64,000 nt of DNA from CBDFJH01 sp965198095. Lineage in GTDB: Bacteria > Latescibacterota > UBA2968 > GCA-2709665. A model generated the notes under the pieces. That model saw nothing but the letters and a program-made list of their open reading frames with translations. It was not told the origin of the DNA and did no database searches. The stretch is taken from the NCBI GenBank assembly GCA_965198095.1, contig OZ240239.1, forward strand, positions 3,100,001 through 3,164,000. Reading direction: 5' to 3'. Each line of letters starts with the position of its first letter. The stretch's first letter is position 1. Positions 1 through 6,943 of the stretch are shown piece by piece. Position numbers and translations under genes: made by a program.

Positions 1-172
1 CACGATCCTCAAGGCCCAGGAAACGGTCGACATCTTCGGAAACGCGGCCACGATCAGAGGCAAGGGAAGACACGATCCCTGTGTGCTCCCTCGAGCCGTC
101 CCGATGGTCGAAGCGATGATGGCCCTGGTCCTCGTGGACCACCATCTTCGCCACGAGGCTCAGTGCCGGTAG
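1..172 (+). CDS. aroC: Chorismate synthase, C-terminal fragment
   Basis: The gene enters from the left edge; only about 56 C-terminal residues are present and the frame begins at base 2. The segment KGRHDPCVLPRAVPMVEAM is the conserved C-terminal signature of chorismate synthase. The enzyme converts 5-enolpyruvylshikimate-3-phosphate to chorismate with reduced FMN, the last common step of aromatic amino acid synthesis. The stop codon lies inside the GTG start region of the next gene, so the two are probably translationally coupled. The upstream part cannot be judged. Confidence 0.9.
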   Translation, partial: TILKAQETVDIFGNAATIRGKGRHDPCVLPRAVPMVEAMMALVLVDHHLRHEAQCR

Positions 173-1869
173 TCCCCGCCTCCGAGCCGTTCGGCCGCCC
201 TGCCCCGCCTTTCTTTTCGTCTATGGACCCGATCTTCAGATGCGTCAAGTCGGGAAAGCCTCATCGTTACAGGTTTCCCTGGAAGAACTTCACGCACCTC
301 CTCGAGACGCAGAGGATGGGGTTCGGCCGGAAGCCGGCCATCATCTTCCGGGACGTCGACCGCGATACCCGATCGGTTACAACCTATGCCGCGCTCGACC
401 GCAACACCTCCCGGCTGGCGGCGGCCCTGCATCGTGCGTTCGACATCGGTCCCGGTGACCGAGTGGCCCTCGCGCTTCCCAACTGCCCCGAGGTCCCCCT
501 CCTCACACTGGCCCTCTTCCGGTTGGGCGCCGTATCGGTGCCTCTCGACCTTGGACGCGACGTCAAAGAGAGGAAACAATACAAGCTCAAGGACGCGGGT
601 GCAAAGCTGGTATGCGCCTTACCCGGAGACCTCGGCGCCCTTGCGGATGAAATTCCGGACGTCCGCCTGGTATCCACGCAGGCCCTCCTCGCGTCGGAGG
701 GCCGCGCACGCCTCAATCTGGAACCGGAATGGAGCGGTGATGCGGCGCAGGAACAGAGACCGAACGTGATCCTCTACACTTCGGGCACGACCGGTCATCC
801 AAAGGGCGTCCTGCTCACCCGTCTGAGCCTGACGAGCAACGCCGACGGCATCATCGACTGGCTCCAGTTCGACGAAAAGGAGCGCCTCAGCCTCCTCCTC
901 CCGCTCCACCACGTCAATTCGACCGTCTTCTCCCTCACCATCTTCATGTCGGGGGGAACGCTGATCCTCAACTCACGATACCGTGCCTCGAAATTCTGGT
1001 CTGTCATCGCTGGGGAAGGGGCGACCTCCGGCAGCATCGTCCCAACGATCATGCAGGACCTTCTGGCTCAAACGGAAGGCTCCGGTTTCGAGAGGGACAA
1101 GGTCGGATCCCTGAAGAAAATCATGATCGGATCCGCGCCCGTTCCGGCAGGGGCGGCCTGCCGGTTCTACGAAAGATTCGGGGTGCGTCTCATCCAGGGC
1201 TACGGGACCACCGAAGTCAGCCTCCGGGTGACCGGGGTCCCCCCCGACCTCCCCGAACCGGTCTATCTAACGGCCCTGCAACAAAATGCCGCGGGCGTGG
1301 AACTCTGCAACGCCAATATCCGGATCGACGGCGACCCCGACGAGGGCGAAACCGGAGAGATCTGCGTTCGCGGCCCGGTCGTATCGGGAGGATACGTCAA
1401 TCAGCCCGAAGCCACGGCCGAAGTCTTTACCGAAGGCTGGTTTCATACCGGAGACATCGGATTCTGGCGGCGGATCGACGGCCGAAAATATCTTTTTATC
1501 CACGGCCGAAAGAAGGAGATCCTGATCAAGGGAGGCGTGAACATCTCTCCGGTGGCGGTGGAAAACGCACTGGTTGAGGCCGTTCCCGAGCTTGCGGCCG
1601 CGTATGTCGTCGGCGTCGAAGATCGGCGTATGGGAGAGGAGGTCTGTGCGTTGGTGATCTTCAAAGATGAGGTGCCGGCTCAGGAAGAATCGACGGTCAT
1701 GGAACGAATCGTCGAGGACGGCCGGGCGGGGCGTATCCCGGGATTGAGTCCGTTCGAGGCACCGGGCGTCGTCCTTTCGTTCCCACCCGATGAACTGCCG
1801 ATGACCTCCACGGGTAAGGTACAGCGAAGCGCGTTGCGAGACATCGTCCGGGAGATCGCGAAGCCGTGA
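163..1869 (+). CDS. AMP-binding acyl-CoA synthetase (ANL superfamily)
   Basis: A 568-residue adenylate-forming enzyme that should activate a carboxylic acid, probably a fatty or aryl acid, to its CoA thioester through an acyl-AMP. The phosphate loop YTSGTTGHPKG lies near residue 204, the YGTTE motif near 347, the TGD motif near 430, and the hinge GRKKEILIKGG near 450. The C-terminal lysine motif TSTGKVQR is near 548. The chosen GTG start overlaps the aroC stop and has GAGG four bases upstream; an in-frame ATG at 223 has no clear ribosome site. Substrate cannot be read from sequence. The DUF1232 gene follows with a four-base overlap. Confidence 0.88.
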   Translation: MPVVPASEPFGRPAPPFFSSMDPIFRCVKSGKPHRYRFPWKNFTHLLETQRMGFGRKPAIIFRDVDRDTRSVTTYAALDRNTSRLAAALHRAFDIGPGDRVALALPNCPEVPLLTLALFRLGAVSVPLDLGRDVKERKQYKLKDAGAKLVCALPGDLGALADEIPDVRLVSTQALLASEGRARLNLEPEWSGDAAQEQRPNVILYTSGTTGHPKGVLLTRLSLTSNADGIIDWLQFDEKERLSLLLPLHHVNSTVFSLTIFMSGGTLILNSRYRASKFWSVIAGEGATSGSIVPTIMQDLLAQTEGSGFERDKVGSLKKIMIGSAPVPAGAACRFYERFGVRLIQGYGTTEVSLRVTGVPPDLPEPVYLTALQQNAAGVELCNANIRIDGDPDEGETGEICVRGPVVSGGYVNQPEATAEVFTEGWFHTGDIGFWRRIDGRKYLFIHGRKKEILIKGGVNISPVAVENALVEAVPELAAAYVVGVEDRRMGEEVCALVIFKDEVPAQEESTVMERIVEDGRAGRIPGLSPFEAPGVVLSFPPDELPMTSTGKVQRSALRDIVREIAKP

Positions 1870-2201
1870 GACCTTTCCTCATCCAGCAGGCCATAAGAAA
1901 TTTCCGCGACTTTCTTTCGATCGTTCTCCGCCTCCCCCAGTATCTCAGGCTCTCCTGGCGCCTGATGAAGGATCCCGGTGTCTCCCGCGTCCTCAAGCTG
2001 ATCGTTGTCGCGGCCATCCTGTACGGCGTCTCCCCGCTCGATCTGATCCCTGAGGCCTTTATCCCGCCTCTCGGCTTCGCCGAAGATGTGATCCTCCTGT
2101 TGCTGGCCTTGAGGATGCTGATCCGTTTGAGTCCCAAGGAGATCGTCACCCGGCACGCCCGCGAGATATCGGCATCCAAGCGGAAAAACAGCCAAACCTG
2201 A
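1866..2201 (+). CDS. DUF1232 (YkvA-like) small membrane protein
   Basis: A 111-residue protein whose GTG start overlaps the TGA of the acyl-CoA synthetase. It carries the DUF1232 core: a hydrophobic helix (about residues 43-60) running into SPLDLIPE, then a second hydrophobic stretch rich in Leu. The family is widespread, predicted to be membrane-associated, and has no established biochemical role. The N-terminal 40 residues are basic and amphipathic. Overlap with the synthetase suggests coupled translation, but no functional link can be inferred. Confidence 0.8.
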   Translation: MRPFLIQQAIRNFRDFLSIVLRLPQYLRLSWRLMKDPGVSRVLKLIVVAAILYGVSPLDLIPEAFIPPLGFAEDVILLLLALRMLIRLSPKEIVTRHAREISASKRKNSQT

Positions 2202-2237
2202 ATTCCCTCACCTCAGATTTGAGACAACGGCGGCGGT

Positions 2238-3329
2238 ATGGGATTGGAGATCCGGCTTGAACCCCAAAAGGCCAGGGCCATAAGGCGCGGGCTCTTACGC
2301 TGGTATCGAAGCCACGGACGCGATCTGCCCTGGCGGCGCACGTCCGATCCCTATTGCATCCTGGTCTCCGAGTTTATGCTCCAGCAGACGCAGGTCGAAA
2401 CCGTCGTTCCCTACTACCAACGCTTTCTGAGTCGCTTTCCCGACGTCAAAAGTCTCGCAGCCGCCTCTCAATCCGACATCCTCAAACTCTGGGAGGGCCT
2501 CGGGTACTATGCCCGGGCCCGCAACCTCCATCGTTCGGCACGACGGATCGTGGAGCAGCACAACGGCAGTGTCCCCAACGATTACGACGGCCTGGCCGCG
2601 CTGCCGGGCTTCGGGCCCTACACGACCGCGGCCGTACTGAGTATCGCCTTCAATGCAGACCACGCCGTTCTCGACGGAAACGTCAAGCGCGTCCTCTGCC
2701 GGATCTTCGAGATCTCAGAGCTTGTGGAGAAGCAGCTTTGGGGACTCGCGGAGCAGCTTCTCCCATCCGCGAACGCCGGCGCATTCAACCAGGCGCTCAT
2801 GGAGCTGGGTGCGATCGTTTGCCGGCCCAAGTCGCCCGACTGCGGGCGCTGCCCACTCAACGCCCACTGCGCGGCCTTTCAGTCGGGCCACCCGGAGTCG
2901 TTCCCGAGAAAGCAAAGCAGGAAGCCGCGCCCCCATCACATTTCAGGCGTGGGCATCGTTTGGCGGAGGGGAGCCGTCTTGATTGCCCGTCGGCCCGAAA
3001 GAGGCCTGCTGGGCGGACTTTGGGCGTTTCCTTCCGCCCGCCAACAGGCTGGAGAGCGCCTGACGTCGTGTTGCCTCCGCGCGATTCGAGAAGAGACCGG
3101 GGTAGAAGCGGAAATCGAAAGCCGGTTTCGGACCGTGAGACACACCTTTACGCATTTCAGCGTGACGATGCACGCGTTCCAGTGTATCCACCGCCGCGGC
3201 CGGGCGCGGCCCCTCGGCTGTGAGGAGGTGGCTTGGGCGCCGCCCGGAGCACTCTCTGACTTTGCCTTTTCGCGCGCAGACAGGAAATTGGCCGACTTCC
3301 TGCTCGAGCCGGATCTCCTGAGCGCCTGA
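2238..3329 (+). CDS. mutY: A/G-specific adenine DNA glycosylase MutY
   Basis: A 363-residue base-excision repair enzyme that removes adenine mispaired with 8-oxoguanine. The N-terminal domain has the catalytic glutamate (E45 in SEFMLQQTQV), the helix-hairpin-helix LPGFGPYTTAAV near residue 121, and the catalytic aspartate in VLDGNVKRV near 145. The [4Fe-4S] cluster cysteines follow the classic C-x6-C-x2-C-x5-C spacing near residues 195-211. The C-terminal third is the NUDIX-like 8-oxoG recognition domain (REETGVEAE). Length matches the family. The ribosome site is weak. It is followed 29 bases later by a reductase gene. Confidence 0.95.
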   Translation: MGLEIRLEPQKARAIRRGLLRWYRSHGRDLPWRRTSDPYCILVSEFMLQQTQVETVVPYYQRFLSRFPDVKSLAAASQSDILKLWEGLGYYARARNLHRSARRIVEQHNGSVPNDYDGLAALPGFGPYTTAAVLSIAFNADHAVLDGNVKRVLCRIFEISELVEKQLWGLAEQLLPSANAGAFNQALMELGAIVCRPKSPDCGRCPLNAHCAAFQSGHPESFPRKQSRKPRPHHISGVGIVWRRGAVLIARRPERGLLGGLWAFPSARQQAGERLTSCCLRAIREETGVEAEIESRFRTVRHTFTHFSVTMHAFQCIHRRGRARPLGCEEVAWAPPGALSDFAFSRADRKLADFLLEPDLLSA

Positions 3330-3358
3330 CCATTCGATAGGCAGGAGGAGGAGCCTGA

Positions 3359-4108
3359 ATGTCAACAGAGGAGAACTTGAGCGGCCGGACGGCGATCGTG
3401 ACGGGTGCCGGACGTGGAATCGGACGGACGATCGCCGATCGTCTTTCTCGTGCGGGGGCCCGAGTGGCCGTTGTGGACGTCGATGCGCGTGCTGCGGAGA
3501 CCGCTTCTGCGGAGATCGGAGCGTCTGCCCTGGCGCTTACGGCAGATGTCTCCTCAAGCCGGGACGTTGACCGCCTCGTCGTGGATCTTTCGGACAGATG
3601 GGGCCGGATCGATATCCTGGTCAACAATGCCGGCATCGTGGGCGTGGATGCGCCGGTTTGGGAGCTTCAGGAAGCAGACTGGAACCGGGTGATGGACATC
3701 AACCTGAAGAGTGTTTTCCTGTGCTCCCGGGCCGTTGTTCCACATATGATGAAACGAAAACAGGGCGCGATCGTCTCCATGGCCTCCATCTCCGGAAAAG
3801 AGGGAAACCCGAACATGGCGCCCTACTCCGTGTCAAAGGCCGGCATCATCTGCTTCACGAAGGCCCTGGCAAAGGAGGTGCTCCCGTTCGGCATCCGGGT
3901 CAATTGCATCGCGCCGGCCCTCATCGAAACGCCGCTGACAGAGAGCCTGCCCGAGGCGCGGAGAAATGAGCTGATGTCGAAGATCCCGATGGGCCGGCTG
4001 GGAAAACGAGAGGAAGTCGCCTCCCTGATCCACTTCCTCGCCTCCGATGACGCGGCGTTTACGACGGGACAGTGTTACGACATCAGCGGAGGCAGAGCAA
4101 CCTATTAG
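3359..4108 (+). CDS. SDR-family oxidoreductase (FabG-like)
   Basis: A 249-residue classical short-chain dehydrogenase/reductase. The cofactor loop TGAGRGIG is near residue 14, the NNAG motif near 88, the catalytic serine in SMASISGKEG near 140, and the YSVSK catalytic Tyr/Lys pair near 156. The C-terminal sequence ends with the usual GQCYDISGGRATY-type loop. It may act as 3-oxoacyl-ACP reductase or on another keto/hydroxy substrate; there is no fatty-acid gene cluster here to fix this. The start is preceded by a very strong ribosome site (AGGAGGAGG, eight bases). Confidence 0.85.
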   Translation: MSTEENLSGRTAIVTGAGRGIGRTIADRLSRAGARVAVVDVDARAAETASAEIGASALALTADVSSSRDVDRLVVDLSDRWGRIDILVNNAGIVGVDAPVWELQEADWNRVMDINLKSVFLCSRAVVPHMMKRKQGAIVSMASISGKEGNPNMAPYSVSKAGIICFTKALAKEVLPFGIRVNCIAPALIETPLTESLPEARRNELMSKIPMGRLGKREEVASLIHFLASDDAAFTTGQCYDISGGRATY

Positions 4109-4109
4109 C

Positions 4110-4457
4110 ATCCTCTGGACGGGGTCAGGTGCGGGGGCGGATGTGGGAGCGAATGGAAATTCGCGGAGTGGGGGCGGGTCCCGCAGTGGGCATCAGGCGG
4201 GGGGAGGAGTTCATTCCTTTCGCGGCGCCGGTCCTTTCCAGTGAGGCTGAGTCGCCACGGCCCGAGCCTCCCCGTGCCTCGGTACGCGCTTCGCGCGACT
4301 CGGCATGCCCGGAGGATACATCCGAAAGCGGCGCCTGGCCCGAGTAGGCCCGAAGGGCCGTATCGAGGGGCCCTTCTTTTGTCACCTTTTCTTGGGCGGC
4401 AAGAAAAGGTGAGTATGAGTGACTTTCCCAACCTTTTTATATGAATTATTCGGGCTT
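4110..4457. repeat. Dispersed repeat, copy 1 (left end degraded)
   Basis: This stretch just after the SDR stop is closely similar to 36640-36895. Shared blocks include a GC-rich start with GTGCGGGGGCGG, a block reading TTCATTCCTTTCGCGGCGCC, and a 12-bp-arm palindrome (4382-4412). Copy 1 carries extra internal sequence. It ends at 4439-4457 in a degenerate version of the terminal motif seen at 36876-36895 (ATGAATTATTCGGGCTT). No protein is encoded. It is probably an old non-autonomous mobile element. Confidence 0.65.
4382..4412. repeat. Perfect 12-bp-arm inverted repeat
   Basis: Arms TCACCTTTTCTT and AAGAAAAGGTGA around a seven-base loop (GGGCGGC). The identical structure occurs at 36820-36850. 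It could form a strong hairpin on either strand, but no T-tract follows directly, so termination is unproven. Confidence 0.7.
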
Positions 4458-4567
4458 GATCCAGACCCTGTATATGGACGCGTAGACCGGGTTCAGGGGT
4501 CTCTCGTGAAGACTCGATTGTGCGGGGGCCGTAAAATGGCACTGGCCCGAGCGCCTCTGTGTATCCC

Positions 4568-4849
4568 CTATCCGAGCGGCTTCGCCCTGAAAATCTCAGA
4601 AAGGTAGCGTAATAATCCCGCGAGGAGGGTCACGACCATCGCAACGCCCACGGCCATGAGTACGAGCGGGACCTGAGAGGAACGTCGTCGTGCCTCAGTC
4701 GCGGAATTCTTCCTGGGGTCGTCTGGATACATCGGTTCCTTCCCGTCCGGCAGCCAGAGCGCATCTCCTGTCCGGCGCGCCATCCGGTCCCAGTGGCCGC
4801 TCACCGGGACCTCCAGCCTGTGATGTCGCCCCATCTGGATTCCGGACAT
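4568..4849 (-). CDS. Hypothetical small C-terminally anchored membrane protein
   Basis: A possible 93-residue protein. The N-terminal two thirds is hydrophilic and charged; near the C-terminus a single hydrophobic helix (VPLVLMAVGVAMVVTLLAG) is followed by a short basic tail, a tail-anchored layout. Codon third positions are GC-rich, as in neighbouring genes. No ribosome site is clear, and ATGs at 4849 and 4834 are both possible. I recognise no family. It sits alone between a repeat and ychF, so it may not be expressed. Confidence 0.4.
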   Translation of the reverse strand: MSGIQMGRHHRLEVPVSGHWDRMARRTGDALWLPDGKEPMYPDDPRKNSATEARRRSSQVPLVLMAVGVAMVVTLLAGLLRYLSEIFRAKPLG

Positions 4850-5116
4850 CAAACGATGAGACTGAGGAGCGAGCCGGGTCAGGTATGGAGAAACCGTTTG
4901 AAACCCCGATATCGAATGAGCCACCCCCCGGTGCCCGGTCAAGCAATGTCTTTCTCGGCACATTCCACGGGGCGGAGATGCGTCGAGAGGGACCGGCTCG
5001 GCAGGCAAACGTAATCAACAACAGGTGGCCGTGGATTGGACGTTTGGAGAACGGAAGGCACGTGACGAGCTGAAACACCCCTACGATAACGTCCCCTCAG
5101 CTTCCTTGAAATAACA

Positions 5117-6208
5117 CTAACTCCAGAACAGAAAATGCATGACATCCCCATCCTCAACGACATATTCCTTGCCCTCCGTGCGCAGTTTTCCGCTGGCCCG
5201 GAGCCTTTCAAGGCTCCCTTCGGCGATCACGTCCCCGTGTTTTGCCACCTCGACGCGAATAAACCCCTTCTCCATGTCCGTATGAACCTTGCCCGCGGCG
5301 GCCGCGGCGGCACTTCCCCGTTCCAGCTGCCACGCCTGGAGCTTCTTGTTCGCGACTGTATAAAAGGTTATCAGATCGAGCAGACGATAGCCTTTCCGGA
5401 GCAATTCTCCTACGCCTGAACCGGTGAACCCAAGCTCGTTTTCAAAAGCCTCGCGATCTTCGGGACCCAACTGGGAGATCTCCCACGCGATGCGAGCCGA
5501 TATGACCAAAACCTGGTCCTGCCCGTAGCGCTGCTCGAGGCGACGGGCGAACTGGCCGCCGTCCGATACCTCGTCCTCTCCCGCATTCGCTACATACAAT
5601 ACCGGTTTGGACGTCAGGAACGAAAAGCCCTTGATCCTGCCGACGTCCTCTTCCGATAGCGCGAGGTCCCGAACCGGCGTCCCCTGCTCAAGGCCTTCGA
5701 CAACCTTCGTCAGGGCCTCGAATGCCTGACGTTCCGAGGCCCGGGGGGTGGACCTCAGCACCTTCTCGATGCGCCCCCGAGCCCCTTCGGCCACGTCGAG
5801 ATCAGCCAGCATCAGTTCCGTCTCGACGGTTTCCGCATCTCGTATCGGGTCCAAGACATCTTCAGAATGCGCAACCCGGTCATCCAAGAAGCACCTGAGC
5901 ACGTGAAGCAGTGCGTCTGCCTCCCGAACGTGACTCAAGAACCGATTGCCCAAACCCTCTCCCCGACTGGCGCCTCGGACGAGCCCGGCGATGTCCACGA
6001 ATCGAATCTGCGTGCGAGTACAGCTTTTCGGCTTCAGGATCTCGTTCAGTTTCCGGAGCCTGTCATCAGGCACATCAACGACGCCTACGTTTGGATCCAC
6101 GGTACAGAAAGGATAGTTCGAAGCCTCGGCCTTTCCGGCGGCAAGGGCGTTGAAGAGGGTCGATTTTCCGACGTTTGGCAGTCCGATGATCCCGATGCAC
6201 AGAGACAT
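5117..6208 (-). CDS. ychF: Ribosome-binding GTPase/ATPase YchF (Obg family)
   Basis: A 363-residue Obg-like P-loop protein. Near the start is G1 GLPNVGKST, followed by the YPFCTVDPNVG switch segment; a coiled-coil region occupies the middle, and the C-terminal TGS-like domain ends in VEDGDVMHFLFW, as in YchF proteins. These proteins bind ribosomes and prefer ATP. The frame is open further upstream, but homologues begin with M-x-CGI(I/V)GLPN, so the start at 6208 is preferred although no clear ribosome site precedes it. It stands alone. Confidence 0.93.
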   Translation of the reverse strand: MSLCIGIIGLPNVGKSTLFNALAAGKAEASNYPFCTVDPNVGVVDVPDDRLRKLNEILKPKSCTRTQIRFVDIAGLVRGASRGEGLGNRFLSHVREADALLHVLRCFLDDRVAHSEDVLDPIRDAETVETELMLADLDVAEGARGRIEKVLRSTPRASERQAFEALTKVVEGLEQGTPVRDLALSEEDVGRIKGFSFLTSKPVLYVANAGEDEVSDGGQFARRLEQRYGQDQVLVISARIAWEISQLGPEDREAFENELGFTGSGVGELLRKGYRLLDLITFYTVANKKLQAWQLERGSAAAAAAGKVHTDMEKGFIRVEVAKHGDVIAEGSLERLRASGKLRTEGKEYVVEDGDVMHFLFWS

Positions 6209-6673
6209 ATTTAGGAGAGCGTTATATGGTTGACGCCATACCCCCGGGCTCAGGGCACTCGACACGAACGGGGCCAGGTTCGAAGAGAGGTTCAGGGGCT
6301 GCGATAGGTGCAAAGGCCCCGCGTCCCTGAGTGCCCGATGAGCGAGATGTTCAGCTTACCACCACAACCGAATCGACAATACACAAGGTCTAAATCGCGT
6401 GTGCCACGGGCGGCTCGCCCGCCCGTGAAAAATTCATTGCTCTAAGTATTACAAAATTCGCTCGTCATTTTCCACCGGCAGCAAGCTGCCGGTGCCACAC
6501 CGGAGTTCCTCAGGAGAGCACGATACGGCTGACACGATACGCCCCTGCCCTACGCGGAAATGATGTCAACGATTTACCGCTCCCGGCAATAACTTCAGGA
6601 AAAGCAACTAAAACGGCCAGCGATCGTAACCTTCAACCGCTGGCCGCCTGTTGTTGCGATCTGTTCGGGCACC
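6209..6673. other. Intergenic region with several palindromes
   Basis: No gene is supported here. It contains palindromic GC-rich stretches around 6402-6425 (GGGCGGCTCGCCCGCCC) and 6475-6495 (CCGGCAGCAAGCTGCCGG), plus the terminator of the molybdenum-hydroxylase operon at 6611-6647. The palindromes are short and resemble dispersed intergenic hairpins. Confidence 0.5.
6611..6647 (-). terminator. Intrinsic terminator after the molybdenum hydroxylase operon
   Basis: Read on the minus strand, the arms CGGCCAGCG and CGCTGGCCG (nine perfect pairs, loop of 15) are followed by TTTTAG. It lies 27 bases beyond the stop of the last gene of the operon. Confidence 0.7.
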
Positions 6674-6940
6674 CTACTGCCCGCCTCCGATTGCCGTTAC
6701 AAAGTGGACCTCACTTTCAGGGTCGACCTTTTGTCTCAACCCCTCGTTCGAGACCACGCCGTCAACGGCGACCGCGAGCCCGGGCTTGAGCCGACCCTCC
6801 GCGCACACGCGATCTTTGATGCCAGGACAGGTCTTCTCCAGGTTGTCCACAATCTCTCTAAGGGTTCGCCCCCCCACCTCCACCTGTGCCTTACCGCCCG
6901 TCAGGCGCTGCATCAGGGATGGGATCCAGACCACGGGCAT
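6674..6940 (-). CDS. ThiS/MoaD-family sulfur-carrier-like protein
   Basis: An 88-residue beta-grasp protein in the last position of the molybdenum hydroxylase operon, starting three bases after the stop of the large subunit. It matches the MoaD/ThiS fold: AVAVDGVVSNEGL in the middle and DPESEVHFVTAIGGG at the end. MoaD and ThiS normally end in Gly-Gly, which becomes a thiocarboxylate. Here a glutamine follows three glycines (GGGQ), so the tail would need trimming or is non-canonical. A role in sulfuration or maturation of the molybdenum cofactor for the neighbouring enzyme is plausible but inferred from position. Confidence 0.75.
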   Translation of the reverse strand: MPVVWIPSLMQRLTGGKAQVEVGGRTLREIVDNLEKTCPGIKDRVCAEGRLKPGLAVAVDGVVSNEGLRQKVDPESEVHFVTAIGGGQ

Positions 6941-6943
6941 CGC

